The translations under genes and the position numbers were made by a program. A stretch of DNA of 41,472 nt from an uncultured Spartobacteria bacterium (GTDB lineage Bacteria > Verrucomicrobiota > Verrucomicrobiia > Chthoniobacterales > UBA6821): contig CAIOJL010000144.1 in NCBI GenBank assembly GCA_903858595.1, positions 1 to 41,472 of the forward strand. Reading direction: 5' to 3'. A model generated the notes under the pieces. The model saw only the letters and a list, made by a program, of their open reading frames with translations, searched no databases and was not told where the DNA came from. Position 1 is the stretch's first letter; every line of letters starts with the position of its first letter. Positions 17,289 through 27,059 of this stretch are shown here, piece after piece.

Positions 17289-18179
17289 GTGAGAACGGCC
17301 GCCTTGATCGGCCCCGTGACGGCATGGCGGAGTAGAGCGCAATCTCCCGTTATCTTTGTTCCCACCATGGGGGCCCTGCATGAGGGGCATGGCGCACTGA
17401 TCCGTCGCGCGAGACGACTGGCCGATGCCAGTGGTAAAAACGGCAATGTTGTTGTCTCGATTTTTGTGAATCCGAAGCAGTTCGGCCCCAAGGAGGATCT
17501 TTCTCTCTATCCGCGTCCCTTTGCCGAAGACCGCGCACTCTGCAAGAGGGAGGGGGTGGACCTGCTCTTTCATCCCTCTCCCGGGGAGATGTACGCGGAG
17601 GATGCCTCCGTTATGGTCACCGAGTCCTCCCTCTCTTCGGGTCTCTGCGGCGGCTCACGACCAGGTCATTTCGACGGGGTTTGCACCGTGGTGGCGATGC
17701 TCTTCACTATCGTCAGACCCAATATCGCCATCTTCGGAGAGAAGGATTGGCAGCAGCTTGCCGTGATTCGACGGATGGTCCGGGACTTGAAGATCCCCGT
17801 GAAGATTATCGGGCACCCCACTATGCGCGAGGATGATGGGTTGGCCCTCAGTTCGCGGAACCGCCTACTCACATCCGACGCCCGCCGCGTCGCCCCGAGA
17901 ATTTACCAAGCCTTACTCGCCTCGGCCATGAAAGCCGAGAATGAGACTGGGGAGCATCCCTCTGTGACTCGACTCCGACAGGGATTGAAGAAGGATTTGA
18001 CCGCCATACCCGGCGCTGAGATCGATTATGTGGAGATCGTGGATGAGTCAACTCTGGCACCGCTGAAAAAGTTCACCACTCAGGTGAAAGCTCGCGCATT
18101 AGTCGCCGTTCGGTTTGGCTCTGTAGGAACTGCCTCCGTGAGACTGATCGATAACATTTCACTCCCTTTCCGTTCATGA
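17289..18179 (+). CDS. panC: Pantothenate synthetase PanC
   Basis: PanC of 296 residues, which condenses pantoate and beta-alanine with ATP. The nucleotidyltransferase HIGH-type motif is in [10 protein letters not shown] (25-34). Further family motifs are [33 protein letters not shown] and the KMSKS-like [13 protein letters not shown]. It starts with GTG six bases after secG and overlaps nadB by four bases (ATGA). Confidence 0.95.
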   Translation: MRTAALIGPVTAWRSRAQSPVIFVPTMGALHEGHGALIRRARRLADASGKNGNVVVSIFVNPKQFGPKEDLSLYPRPFAEDRALCKREGVDLLFHPSPGEMYAEDASVMVTESSLSSGLCGGSRPGHFDGVCTVVAMLFTIVRPNIAIFGEKDWQQLAVIRRMVRDLKIPVKIIGHPTMREDDGLALSSRNRLLTSDARRVAPRIYQALLASAMKAENETGEHPSVTRLRQGLKKDLTAIPGAEIDYVEIVDESTLAPLKKFTTQVKARALVAVRFGSVGTASVRLIDNISLPFRS

Positions 18180-19771
18180 AATCCTTTGACTACATCGTTA
18201 TAGGTAGTGGCATTGCCGGCCTCACTTTTGCCCTCAAGGCTTCTGAGAAGGGATCCGTCGCCATCGTCACCAAGAAGTCGCGCGCCGATTCCAACACTGC
18301 CTGGGCCCAGGGAGGCATCGCTTGCGTCACCAGCAATGAGGACTCCGTCGCCCTCCATGTGCACGATACCATCATCGCTGGAGATGGTCTTTGCAACGAA
18401 GAAGTCGTGCGCAGCATTGTGAGTGAGGGGCCCGAGCGCATCGCTGAGTTGGTGACTCTAGGCATGCACTTTGACGAGCGCATCAATCTTGAGGGCATCA
18501 AGGAACCCGACCTTGGTCGTGAGGGAGGCCATTCCAAGCGCCGGATCCTTCATGCCAAGGACGCGACTGGATTCGAGATCGAGAGGACCCTGCTTGCCGC
18601 CGTTGCGGCTCATTCGAATATCACCGTGCTCGAGAACCACATGGCCGTGGATCTCATCACCACGGGTAAGCTTGGCTACGCCATGCAGGATAGTTGCGTC
18701 GGCCTCTATGTGCTGAACGAGGCCACGGGCGAAGTGGAGACGCTCCGCACCGATGTGACCATCCTGGCTACCGGAGGCTGCGGTCGCGTCTATCTCTACA
18801 CGACCAATCCTGACATCGCCACCGGTGACGGCGTCGCTATGGCTTGGCGTGCGGGCGCGGCTATTACGAACATGGAGTTCATGCAGTTTCACCCGACCTG
18901 CCTCTATCATCCCAAGGCCAAGTCCTTCCTGATCACTGAGGCAGTCCGTGGGGAGGGAGGAATCCTGACGAATGACAACGGACGCCGCTTCATGGAGAAA
19001 TATGACGAGCGTCTCGAGTTGGCACCCCGCGATATCGTAGCACGGGCTATCGACGCCGAGATGAAGCGGACTGGCAAGCCTTGCGTCTACCTCGACATTT
19101 CCCACAAGCCCGCAGACTTCATCCGGGAGCGTTTTCCCACCATTTACGAGACCTGCCTTGGCCTCGGAATTGACATCACGAGTCAGCCGATCCCAGTCGT
19201 GCCTGCAGCCCATTACCAGTGCGGAGGAGTGAAAACCGACATGAACGGCGAGACCACGTTGCGGGGGCTCTATGCCGTGGGTGAGGCTGCAAGTACGGGC
19301 CTTCATGGTGCCAATCGTCTGGCCAGCAACTCCCTACTGGAGGCTCTTGTCATGGCCCATCGCGCCGAGGCTAAAGCCAGCCGTAATCACCACCATCAGG
19401 GGACCGAGATCAGCCTCCCCGAGTGGCGTCCTGGGAAGGTTCAGGACGTCGACGAACTCGTGGTGATTTATCATAACTGGGACGAGATACGACGCCTCAT
19501 GTGGGATTACGTCGGTATCGTCCGCACCGATAAGCGGCTCCAACGCGCGGCTACCCGCCTTCGCAATCTGCAGACCGAAATTCAGGAGTTCTACTGGAAC
19601 TTTAAGATCACAGCCGATCTCCTCGAACTCCGCAATCTGGCTACGGCGGCATCCCTTATCGTTGACTGCGCCATCAGCAGGAAAGAGAGCCGCGGGCTTC
19701 ACTACACGCTCGACTATCCGGGGCATGATGATGCGAAGTTTTTTCACGATACCGTGATCCGTCGGATCTAA
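18176..19771 (+). CDS. nadB: L-aspartate oxidase NadB
   Basis: NadB of 531 residues, a flavoenzyme that oxidises aspartate to iminoaspartate for NAD synthesis. It begins with the FAD-binding [11 protein letters not shown] (10-20). [12 protein letters not shown], the [11 protein letters not shown] loop, [18 protein letters not shown] and [18 protein letters not shown] are all typical of the aspartate oxidase branch of the succinate dehydrogenase flavoprotein family. The helical C-terminal domain is intact (about 430-531). Its start overlaps the panC stop. The next NAD-pathway genes (nadA, nadC) are not in the window. Confidence 0.96.
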   Translation: MKSFDYIVIGSGIAGLTFALKASEKGSVAIVTKKSRADSNTAWAQGGIACVTSNEDSVALHVHDTIIAGDGLCNEEVVRSIVSEGPERIAELVTLGMHFDERINLEGIKEPDLGREGGHSKRRILHAKDATGFEIERTLLAAVAAHSNITVLENHMAVDLITTGKLGYAMQDSCVGLYVLNEATGEVETLRTDVTILATGGCGRVYLYTTNPDIATGDGVAMAWRAGAAITNMEFMQFHPTCLYHPKAKSFLITEAVRGEGGILTNDNGRRFMEKYDERLELAPRDIVARAIDAEMKRTGKPCVYLDISHKPADFIRERFPTIYETCLGLGIDITSQPIPVVPAAHYQCGGVKTDMNGETTLRGLYAVGEAASTGLHGANRLASNSLLEALVMAHRAEAKASRNHHHQGTEISLPEWRPGKVQDVDELVVIYHNWDEIRRLMWDYVGIVRTDKRLQRAATRLRNLQTEIQEFYWNFKITADLLELRNLATAASLIVDCAISRKESRGLHYTLDYPGHDDAKFFHDTVIRRI

Positions 19772-19874
19772 CCGCTCGATATCCCTTTCAAAGGTACTTT
19801 TGAATCAGGCTAAGGTTTTCGCTGTTTCCTCGGGTTTGCCATCTAACGGCGATAAGTCGACCAGAGAAAAAGAC

Positions 19875-19962
19875 CGGTGAGGGAGGGATTCGAACCCTCG
19901 GTACCCTTTTGGAGTACGGCGCTTTAGCAAAGCGCTGCTTTCGACCACTCAGCCACCTCACC
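19875..19962 (-). tRNA. tRNA-Ser(GCU)
   Basis: A complete 88-base serine tRNA on the minus strand. The acceptor stem pairs GGTGAGG with CCTCACC. The anticodon stem GCGCT/AGCGC encloses TTGCTAA, giving anticodon GCT (19928-19926), which reads AGC and AGU. The T arm is GAGGG-TTCGAAT-CCCTC. A long variable arm with GTACTCC and GGGTAC confirms a class II serine tRNA. The CCA end is not encoded: the discriminator G is followed by GTC. A short T run (CTTTTTCTC) just downstream may end transcription. Confidence 0.97.
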
Positions 19963-20045
19963 TGATAAATTAGCTTTCTAGATTGCTGGAGCCGCGCTCG
20001 CTGGTCAACCGGAAAGCTTTCTCCCCGAGAGAAGGTAGAGAAGGG

Positions 20046-20405
20046 TCACAGATGATTTTTAAAGACAAGGACAGCGACGGCAACGGAGATCAGGGCGGTG
20101 ATGAGCACGCCGCCGGCAGCGACATCCTTAGCCTTGCCGATCCGATCTCTTTTTTCTAGGGAGACCTCGTCCGCCAAGAACTCTATTGCGGTATTTAGGG
20201 CCTCCGCCATCCAGACCATGCCGATGCAGACTAAGATGGCCACCCATTCCCAACGACGAAGGTGAAAAATTTTTCCGAGAACGAGGACCGCAATGCTTGC
20301 CAAGGCGTGAAGCTTGGCGTGAGGCTGTGTCAGCAAGAGAACCTTCAGACCGTTGAACGCATAGCCAAAGCTTTTGACTCGGGCTTGGAAATATCGGGCA
20401 ATCAT
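20046..20405 (-). CDS. dgkA: Diacylglycerol kinase / undecaprenol kinase family protein
   Basis: A small membrane kinase of 119 residues with three hydrophobic helices. The family motif MAEALNTAIEFLADEV (catalytic glutamates) is followed by GKAKDVAAGGVL; AFNGLKVLL and KLHALASIAVL form the N-terminal part. It phosphorylates diacylglycerol or undecaprenol; these cannot be told apart from sequence alone. I chose the ATG at 20405, which begins with the expected amphipathic helix (MIARYFQARVKSFGYAFNG). It starts 20 bases after the ABC-F gene. Confidence 0.88.
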   Translation of the reverse strand: MIARYFQARVKSFGYAFNGLKVLLLTQPHAKLHALASIAVLVLGKIFHLRRWEWVAILVCIGMVWMAEALNTAIEFLADEVSLEKRDRIGKAKDVAAGGVLITALISVAVAVLVFKNHL

Positions 20406-20425
20406 TAGGAGGAGGTGTGATGATC

Positions 20426-22369
20426 CTAGCTTTCTTCTAGGGTTTCCTCTTCCATGACAGGAAGTGAAGCCGAGAGTGCCTCCCACTCCTCCATCACCGA
20501 GCTGAGACGTTCCTGAACCTCTGCCAGTTCGCGGTTCAGCTCAAAGGCTTTTCCTCCCGAGTTTTCAAGTTCCAAGACCAGTTCCCGCTGCCGGGCTTCC
20601 AGTCTGGTGATGTTCTCTTCGGCGGTTTTAAGACGTGCCTGTTTCTCCCGGATGATTTTATTGGCCGCTTTTCTGGCCTCGGCTTCGGCGCGACGCTGTT
20701 CCTTGATCTCCTTGAGTCCCATCTTCACACGTGGTGCAGTTTCCAGGGTTCCGGAAGTCTCTGGACGATAATCCCCCGGAGCGACAAGTGCCGCCCTCTC
20801 GGAGAGAGCCCCTGATTTTTCGAGGTAGTACTGATAATCACCCGAATAGGAGGTGAGCTTACCCGCGCTGATATGCAGGACCGTGGTGGCCAGGGCCCTG
20901 ATGAAGTGCACGTCGTGGCTGACAAAGAGGAGGGTTCCCTCGTACTGGCTCAGGGCGCCGATCAGGGCGTCGATGCTAGGCATATCGAGGTGGGTCGTCG
21001 GCTCGTCCAAGAGCAGAAGATTGGGCGGGTTAAGCAGCAGCTTCACCAGAGCCAGACGGCTCTTTTCTCCTCCGCTGAGCACTCCTACCGGCTTGAAGAC
21101 ATCATCCCCACGGAACAGGAAGGATCCCAGAATGGTACGGACTGTCTGTTCCGGAACCGGAGTCTGGGTCTCCATCGCCTCGGCAAGAACGGTCCTCTTC
21201 ACATCCAGCATCTCGGTGCGGTGCTGGGCAAAGTAGCCGATCGAGAGGTTGTGGCCAGGAGTGACTGTGCCGGCTTCCAGTGGGAGCATCCCCGCCAGGA
21301 TCTTGAGCATGGTGGATTTTCCGGCGCCGTTCGGTCCCACGAGAACGGTCCGCTGACCCTTCTCGACTTCGTGGTCGAGGTGGGAATAGACGACATGAGA
21401 GCCGTAGGCCTGTTTGACACCTTCCAGTGTGATCACCCGCTGGCCACTCCGCTTTGGCTGAGGGAAAGAGAAGGAGACCGTCGCATCGTCGCGCTCCGGA
21501 GCATCGATTTTTTCCATACGCGCTAGCTGCTTGATTCGGTCTTGGGCCTGGGAAGCCTTGCTCGCCTTAGCTCGGAAGCGGTCGATGAAGCGCTGGAGTT
21601 CTGCGATCTCACGCTGCTGGTTCTTATAGGCGGCCAAGAGCTGCTCTTCACGGGCGGCCTTCTGGGCCAGGTAGTCATCGTAGTTCCCCCGGTAACGGTT
21701 AAGCTTGCGATTGCGGATTTCGAGGATGCCCACGCAGATCTCATTCAGGAACTCACGGTCGTGTGAGATCGCTAGGATGGCACCGGAATATTTCGAGAGA
21801 TAGCTCTGGAACCACCCGAGTGACTCAAGATCGAGGTGGTTTGTCGGCTCATCGAGCATCAGGATATCGGGCTCCATCACAAGAAGACGGGCCAGATGGG
21901 CGCGCATAATCCAGCCGCCACTGAGTGTGCGTGCCGGTTTGTTGACATCCCCTTCGCGAAAGGCGAGACCGCTAAGAATCCGCTTTGCCTTCACCTGAAG
22001 TGAGTGGCCGTCGAGTTCTACGAAACGTCCTGCTCCCTCATGGTGAAGGGGGTCCTCCTCGGTGCGCTCCCTCATCTGTCGCTGGGCCTCCTCCATGTCG
22101 GCAGAAATATTGGTAGCAAGTTCCAGGATGGTCTCATCTCCCGATGGAGCACTCTCCTGCGGCAGGAATCCGATCGTGACGTTCCTCTCCAAAGCCACGG
22201 TTCCGGAGTCCGGGGCGGACTCTTTGAGAATCAGCGAGAAAAGCGTCGATTTGCCCGCTCCATTGGCCCCGATGAGTCCAACACGGTCTCCTCGGTTAAT
22301 CTGCAGGGAGGCCTCCTCAAAGAGGGCTCGTCCGCCATAGGATTTGGAAAGACCGGAAGCTGTCAGCAT
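20426..22369 (-). CDS. ABC-F family ATPase (Uup/YheS-like)
   Basis: A soluble protein of 647 residues with two ABC ATPase domains and no membrane segment. The first Walker A is GANGAGKST (about 34-42) with signature LSGGWIMRAHLARLL and LMLDEPTNHLDL. The second is GPNGAGKST with LSGGEKSRLALVKLL and LLLDEPTTHLDM. Between them lies the charged linker typical of ribosome-binding ABC-F factors, and the C-terminus (about 560-640) is a coiled coil (EKQARLKTAEENITRLEARQ). Such proteins act on the ribosomal E site. The exact subfamily is uncertain. Confidence 0.92.
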   Translation of the reverse strand: MLTASGLSKSYGGRALFEEASLQINRGDRVGLIGANGAGKSTLFSLILKESAPDSGTVALERNVTIGFLPQESAPSGDETILELATNISADMEEAQRQMRERTEEDPLHHEGAGRFVELDGHSLQVKAKRILSGLAFREGDVNKPARTLSGGWIMRAHLARLLVMEPDILMLDEPTNHLDLESLGWFQSYLSKYSGAILAISHDREFLNEICVGILEIRNRKLNRYRGNYDDYLAQKAAREEQLLAAYKNQQREIAELQRFIDRFRAKASKASQAQDRIKQLARMEKIDAPERDDATVSFSFPQPKRSGQRVITLEGVKQAYGSHVVYSHLDHEVEKGQRTVLVGPNGAGKSTMLKILAGMLPLEAGTVTPGHNLSIGYFAQHRTEMLDVKRTVLAEAMETQTPVPEQTVRTILGSFLFRGDDVFKPVGVLSGGEKSRLALVKLLLNPPNLLLLDEPTTHLDMPSIDALIGALSQYEGTLLFVSHDVHFIRALATTVLHISAGKLTSYSGDYQYYLEKSGALSERAALVAPGDYRPETSGTLETAPRVKMGLKEIKEQRRAEAEARKAANKIIREKQARLKTAEENITRLEARQRELVLELENSGGKAFELNRELAEVQERLSSVMEEWEALSASLPVMEEETLEES

Positions 22370-22510
22370 GATGGAATGAAATAGAGGGCGAAAACGATGG
22401 CCTTAGAGGCTATCCTCTTCGAGGAGCTCCAGCAAAAGAAGATTTCTCACCTCATTGCTGGCTCGGATATCGGATCGCCATCTCTCCGGGTTTTCTGCCA
22501 TTGTTTTCTG

Positions 22511-23299
22511 ATGCCTTGGATCGAACTGATTTCTCTGCTGGCTGCTGCCTGCGTTGCGGGAGTGATCAACGCTGTTGCCGGAGGAGGCACCCTCATTACT
22601 TTCCCAGTTCTGATCCTCTTCGGCATGAATCCCGTGGAGGCAAACGCCACGAGCACCCTCTCGCTTGTAATCGGCACTTCAGGCAGTATCTACGGCTTCA
22701 GACAGCATCTCTCTGAGATCAGGCCCTGGCTTGCCTCCTTTATCCCAGTAAGTATTGTCGGTGGCTTACTCGGCAGTTTCCTGCTGACTCATGGAAGCGA
22801 AAGCTCTTTTGTCCGTTTGGTTCCCTATCTGTTACTCTTCGCAACAGTGCTCTTTATGATCCAAGGAGTGGTGAGGAGATGGGTTGCCCATCAACTCGTT
22901 ATGGAGGCGCCGCAATCCCAGCCTCTTCCATCAGGAAGAAGACATCTGATTGCTGGCATGACCTTCCATCTTCTGGTCTCGGTCTATGGAGGATACTTCG
23001 GGGCAGGGATCGGAATTCTGATGTTGGCGACACTTGGCTTCCTCGGTTTTTCCAATATTCATCAGATGAACACGCTGAAGAATCTCCTCGGTTCCCTGAT
23101 CAATCTGATCGCCGCGATCTGGTTTACGGTGCATGGGCTGATTGACTGGCCACGTATGGCCGTGATGACCGTGGGTGCTGTGGCCGGATATTACATCGGC
23201 GCCACCTATTCCCAGCGCCTTTCGCAAGAGAAGGTGCGTTATCTCATCACGGCAACCGGCTTGATCATCACGGTCGCGATGTTTTGGAAGCTGCGTTAA
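22511..23299 (+). CDS. TSUP family permease (TauE/SafE type)
   Basis: A membrane protein of 262 residues with about seven or eight helices. The N-terminus AACVAGVINAVAGGGTLITFP and the mid-protein repeat HLLVSVYGGYFGAGIGILML are the two signature repeats of the TauE/SafE (TSUP) family. ANATSTLSLVIGTSGSIYGF is also conserved. Family members export sulfite, sulfonates or other small anions; the substrate here is unknown. The ATG at 22511 puts the first helix at the start; an upstream ATG at 22397 would add 38 non-conserved residues. Its stop overlaps the convergent DUF1361 gene in TTAA. Confidence 0.88.
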   Translation: MPWIELISLLAAACVAGVINAVAGGGTLITFPVLILFGMNPVEANATSTLSLVIGTSGSIYGFRQHLSEIRPWLASFIPVSIVGGLLGSFLLTHGSESSFVRLVPYLLLFATVLFMIQGVVRRWVAHQLVMEAPQSQPLPSGRRHLIAGMTFHLLVSVYGGYFGAGIGILMLATLGFLGFSNIHQMNTLKNLLGSLINLIAAIWFTVHGLIDWPRMAVMTVGAVAGYYIGATYSQRLSQEKVRYLITATGLIITVAMFWKLR

Positions 23300-23976
23300 G
23301 AAGCCAAAGGGGCTATATCTCGTGCAAGCAGTCTGGCGATAAGAACATTAACAGTCTTGATCAGGTAGAAGACGACGAGGACCGCCAGAAAAAATAATAG
23401 GATTATCTCTTCTGGTTTAGGATTCATGGCGTCACGGAGAGCCTGATTCATGAGGTGCTCGGGATCGGTGACCACATCCCAGCTATTCAGTCTGTCGATG
23501 CGCCCCAGGTAGATTCCGAAAGCACTGAGAGATATCATCAGGATTTCGAACGGTAAAATAAGCCATCCCCAGTGATGCCTCCGAAGCGTTCTGCCCCAGA
23601 GCATCATCGGAATCACAAAGCACTCCATCCCGATCAGAAAATAGAAAAAATATTCCACCACAAGGAGACTCATTGCCCAGATCGGCAGCGGTGGAGTGAC
23701 ACGGACCTTGGCGACGAAGTGAATGACATCCGTGAGGACATAGGGGGCATTGGGCAGGAATAGGACCATGATGGCGAGTAGTGGCCACCAGAGAATCCCC
23801 GGGATGCTGCTTTTCTTTCGAAAAATAAGGAGTGCGATCACAAAGGGAGTGAACGCCAGGAAGAGATCAAGACCCATGTGGAAGTCGGGTCGGATGATGG
23901 CAACGGCCTGCTCGAATGTTTGCTGGAGAAGGGCATGTACCTCGTGGAGTGGCAGGGGGAGGGTTACTGGTGGCAT
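23296..23976 (-). CDS. DUF1361 membrane protein
   Basis: A membrane protein of 226 residues with about six hydrophobic segments. Conserved DUF1361 features are LFLPNAPYVLTDVIHF, WGWLILPFEI, and IYLGRIDRLNSWDVV. No biochemical function is established for the family to my knowledge. It converges on the TSUP gene, and the two stop codons overlap. It lies 26 bases beyond the CHAD gene on the same strand and might share its transcript. Confidence 0.85.
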   Translation of the reverse strand: MPPVTLPLPLHEVHALLQQTFEQAVAIIRPDFHMGLDLFLAFTPFVIALLIFRKKSSIPGILWWPLLAIMVLFLPNAPYVLTDVIHFVAKVRVTPPLPIWAMSLLVVEYFFYFLIGMECFVIPMMLWGRTLRRHHWGWLILPFEILMISLSAFGIYLGRIDRLNSWDVVTDPEHLMNQALRDAMNPKPEEIILLFFLAVLVVFYLIKTVNVLIARLLARDIAPLAS

Positions 23977-24002
23977 GGTTTAAAAAATAACAGGGGTGAT
24001 GC

Positions 24003-24917
24003 TCAGAGATCCAGGGATTCGACAAAAGCTTTGGGCTTCTGCTCATAGAAAGACAGAGCCGCAGTCAGGGTGGCCCTTCTCAATTTGGGAAGTTCCTCGT
24101 CTAGCATCCCGATCACATGGTGAGCAGCCTTGTTTGCTGGGCCTTGGCGGAGGGTCTTCGCTAGCAACGTGAAATCGCGTTCCTTGCCGGCGAGTTCCCC
24201 GATGAGACCGAGTTCATGGATAAGATCGGCAGCTTGTTCCGGCCAAAACCTGGAGGTGATACGGATTGAGTGCCAGAGCTGTTTCACTGTTTTGCGGAAG
24301 GAATGGAAAGTTTCCGGATCGTCATTGACCTGGCAGAGGTCGAGCAGGGATCGTCCCCTTCGGTAGCTGCGGCGGACACGCCGACTCACATCTTTTCCCT
24401 GCAGCGGGTCGAGTAGCCATTTGTTCACGCATCGGAGCGCTTTTTCCAAGGATTCGAGCACTCTTGGGATCTGGCGGATATCGTTTACGCGCCGCTGTTT
24501 GGCTATATCGGCAAGCCCCGCTCTGACAGAGGAGAAATCTTCCGGCATCAGATTTTCCGTTTCCAGTAGGAGATCCAGAGCTTGGACCTGCACCTCTGCA
24601 TCCCTGAGCGGTCCCAGCCTCATCATGGCATCATGCAGCAGTTCAGAGACCAGTTTTCGGTGGATGCTTCCCAGTGCAGGGGAAGCGAGTTGGATGACGG
24701 CCCTGACTTTTTTGATGGCTTTCCGAGCCTCATGAACCGGCTCGGGGGAGACCTTGTTCCCAGCAAGTTGGGTGAGTGCCTCTTCAATGTGGAGACGACC
24801 GATTATTTGGAGCTCCTCTCCAATCGGTTTGCCAAGTCTGAGATTAAAGCGTGGTTTTTTCTTTAGTATCGGTGCTTTGCGCCCTCGTCCTGAAATAGGT
24901 TTTTTCCGAACGCTCAT
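24003..24917 (-). CDS. CHAD domain protein
   Basis: A helical, strongly basic protein of 304 residues. Two CHAD-type repeats show the conserved histidine/lysine segments PVHEARKAIKKVRAVIQL and TFHSFRKTVKQLWHSIRI, plus GPLRDAEVQ. CHAD domains bind inorganic polyphosphate, and the basic surface fits that; binding here is inferred. The ATG at 24917 lies five bases beyond the CYTH stop; an ATG at 24944 would overlap it and add nine residues. The CYTH partner, often fused to CHAD in other bacteria, is a separate gene here. Confidence 0.9.
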   Translation of the reverse strand: MSVRKKPISGRGRKAPILKKKPRFNLRLGKPIGEELQIIGRLHIEEALTQLAGNKVSPEPVHEARKAIKKVRAVIQLASPALGSIHRKLVSELLHDAMMRLGPLRDAEVQVQALDLLLETENLMPEDFSSVRAGLADIAKQRRVNDIRQIPRVLESLEKALRCVNKWLLDPLQGKDVSRRVRRSYRRGRSLLDLCQVNDDPETFHSFRKTVKQLWHSIRITSRFWPEQAADLIHELGLIGELAGKERDFTLLAKTLRQGPANKAAHHVIGMLDEELPKLRRATLTAALSFYEQKPKAFVESLDL

Positions 24918-24922
24918 CGTGA

Positions 24923-25408
24923 TCAGGTTTCTCTTTCCTGCCATATCCCGAAGGGATGGTCGGCCAGGCTTGAGTTGTAATAGCGGCGATCACCGGTAAC
25001 TTCCTTGCCCACCCATTCGGGCATCGGAACCTCCTGCGTCTCTTTCTCAAGTTCGATTTCCGCAATAATCAATCCCTCGTTCTTGCCGTGGAAGATATCG
25101 ACCTCCCAGACATGCCCCTCGTGGGGAATGAGGTGCCGTGTTTTATCGATCAGCGGGCCGTCGCAGAGAGTTAGCATCGCACGCGCATCTTCGACGGGAA
25201 TCGGATATTCGAATTCCGCCCTGGAAATCCCCTGCACCTCTCCCTTGATCGTCAAATAGGCCTTATCCCCAGCGATCCTGACACGGACTGTGCGGCCCCG
25301 TTCCCTGGAGAGGTATCCCTGAACATACAGAATGCCATGGGCTTCCCTAAGCCAGCGGTCATCTGCATCTTCGCGGATGAGGAATTTACGTTCGATTTCA
25401 ACTCCCAT
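24923..25408 (-). CDS. CYTH domain protein (triphosphate tunnel metalloenzyme)
   Basis: A protein of 161 residues that is a complete CYTH domain. The diagnostic ExExK motif is EIERK (E4, E6, K8). RVRIAGDKAYLTIKG, EFEYPIP, KTRHLIP and IAEIELEKE supply the alternating charged tunnel residues. Members hydrolyse inorganic triphosphate or long-chain polyphosphate, and a few make cAMP. With a CHAD gene immediately downstream, phosphate or polyphosphate metabolism is more likely than cAMP synthesis. Confidence 0.92.
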   Translation of the reverse strand: MGVEIERKFLIREDADDRWLREAHGILYVQGYLSRERGRTVRVRIAGDKAYLTIKGEVQGISRAEFEYPIPVEDARAMLTLCDGPLIDKTRHLIPHEGHVWEVDIFHGKNEGLIIAEIELEKETQEVPMPEWVGKEVTGDRRYYNSSLADHPFGIWQERET

Positions 25409-25510
25409 ATCGCTAGCATTGCGGCGATTTCAGTTAAAGGCAAGGGGCTGGAGAAGGCGTCCCAGTTCCCGTTTGAGGAATCGGCTGATCAGTGTCATAT
25501 TCTCACCCCT

Positions 25511-25948
25511 ATGTGGATCTTATACGCCACCGCCGCCTCCGTCTGTTGGGGAATAAGTTATGCAGCCAGCGGACCGCTTCTCAAGCAAGGGCTCAACCCC
25601 TTGGTTTTCTTTTTCGGATACTCCCTCTTTGGTTTTCTTGGAGCCCTGATCACCCTCCTATCTACGGGGCGTCTATCCTCTGCCCTTGCCATCGCCTCGC
25701 TATCGCGTGGTGATCTCGGATTGTTTATCTTCTCCATCGGTGGTTCGGCGCTTGGTGCCTATTTGACCTACGCCGCGATGTCCGATAAGAATCCCACGCT
25801 CGTCTCCCTTATCGAGATCTCTTACCCACTCTTTGTTATTCTCTTTGCCTGGGTATTTTTCCGTGAAATGCAGTTGAACATGATAACAATGCTCGGAGGC
25901 ATTCTGGTACTTGCGGGAGTGGTAGTCATCACTCTCGGGGAACGCTGA
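25511..25948 (+). CDS. Half-size EamA/DMT family transporter
   Basis: A membrane protein of 145 residues with about five helices: a single EamA domain rather than the usual two. It begins MWILYATAASVCWGISYA and ends with the family pattern ISYPLFVILFAWVFFREM, then GGILVLAGVVVITLG. Single-domain members probably work as dimers. The substrate is unknown. The ATG at 25511 is preferred; the frame reaches back to 25337 without membrane character. It is divergent from the CYTH gene. Confidence 0.85.
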   Translation: MWILYATAASVCWGISYAASGPLLKQGLNPLVFFFGYSLFGFLGALITLLSTGRLSSALAIASLSRGDLGLFIFSIGGSALGAYLTYAAMSDKNPTLVSLIEISYPLFVILFAWVFFREMQLNMITMLGGILVLAGVVVITLGER

Positions 25949-26031
25949 GCATTCAGATAATTAAACATAATAGTTGCTCCGAACACTTCGCTTTCTCATT
26001 TCTAGCTACTTGATTGAATCCTGATCCCATT

Positions 26032-27045
26032 ATGTCTGCCAACGAACCCCTTCCAGCCTGGAGTCGTCGTGAATTTGTCACGGGTCTTGGGGCGTTCTTT
26101 GCCTCCCAGCTTCTGCTGCCGAGGGTTCTGGGAGGAGTCGAGCTTCCGGCGGGCTTAAAGCCGGTCCGCCTCGGTTTTCTTACCGACTGCCATGCCATGG
26201 ATGAGCATGACGCCCCGGCATGGCTGGACCACACCGCCGAACTCATGAACTCCCTCAAGCCAGATCTCATCATCGGGGGAGGGGATTTCGTCCATGGGGG
26301 ATTCCACTCACCGGGCAGGGTCATGGAACATCGCTGGGGGCAGGCTGATATCTTCCTTAAGAAACTCAAGACAAGGCTCGAACCGATCATCGGCAACCAT
26401 GACTGCTACGAACCGCTCCAGGCTGATGGCACGCCTTCCCAGGGAGATCCTCGCTGGCGCTGGCGTAAGTATTTTGGCTTGGAGCATACCTACCGCTCTT
26501 TTCACTGGCACGGATACCGGTTCCTAATGCTCGACTCCATCAAGGTAGTGGGTGGTCAGGATCCCTACCGGGGATGGATCGATGCCGCGCAGTTGGCCTG
26601 GCTGGACCGTGAGCTCTCCACCATTCCTCCCAATGAGCCGATCATCCTTTGCACACATATTCCTTTCCGTACTACGGTCGCTGGGTCCTTCGGACCGCTG
26701 GTCGGTCCCTCACCGGGACGAGTCCGTGTCCTGAATGCAAGACTCGTAATGGAAAAACTCCAAAACCGTCCCGTAGTGGCAATTCTTCAAGGACATGTTC
26801 ATCTTAATGAACGCCTTGAGTTGAATGGTATTCCATGCATCACCGGAGGAGCGGTTTGTGGAAAATGGTGGCAGGGTCCGAATATGGGAACCTATCCGGG
26901 AGTCGGCATGATTGAGATCCTGCCTCAGGGATCTCAAAAGTTGGATATCAAGAAAAAAGTCGCGTGGAACTACACCAATACCCCGGATCCGATGAATGGC
27001 AACGCCAAGGTTACCGATGATTCTAAGATCAATTCTTACATTTAG
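26032..27045 (+). CDS. Tat-exported calcineurin-like metallophosphoesterase
   Basis: A phosphoesterase of 337 residues. The N-terminus has a twin-arginine-type signal (SRREFVTGLGAFFA, residues 11-24). The five metallophosphoesterase blocks are present: FLTDCHAM (D52, H54), GGGDFVHGG (D85), GNHD (121-124), CTHIPF and GHVH. It should bind two metals and hydrolyse a phosphate ester outside the cytoplasm; the substrate is unknown. An in-frame TTG at 26014 would add six residues, and the ATG at 26032 is the better start. Confidence 0.88.
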   Translation: MSANEPLPAWSRREFVTGLGAFFASQLLLPRVLGGVELPAGLKPVRLGFLTDCHAMDEHDAPAWLDHTAELMNSLKPDLIIGGGDFVHGGFHSPGRVMEHRWGQADIFLKKLKTRLEPIIGNHDCYEPLQADGTPSQGDPRWRWRKYFGLEHTYRSFHWHGYRFLMLDSIKVVGGQDPYRGWIDAAQLAWLDRELSTIPPNEPIILCTHIPFRTTVAGSFGPLVGPSPGRVRVLNARLVMEKLQNRPVVAILQGHVHLNERLELNGIPCITGGAVCGKWWQGPNMGTYPGVGMIEILPQGSQKLDIKKKVAWNYTNTPDPMNGNAKVTDDSKINSYI

Positions 27046-27059
27046 AATCTGCTATCTAC

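Noticed and set aside
18458-19306. 282-codon minus-strand open frame
   Set aside because: Antisense to nadB; no recognisable motif.
24280-24287. Half parS site TGTTTCAC
   Set aside because: One arm only, inside the CHAD gene; chance is the better explanation.
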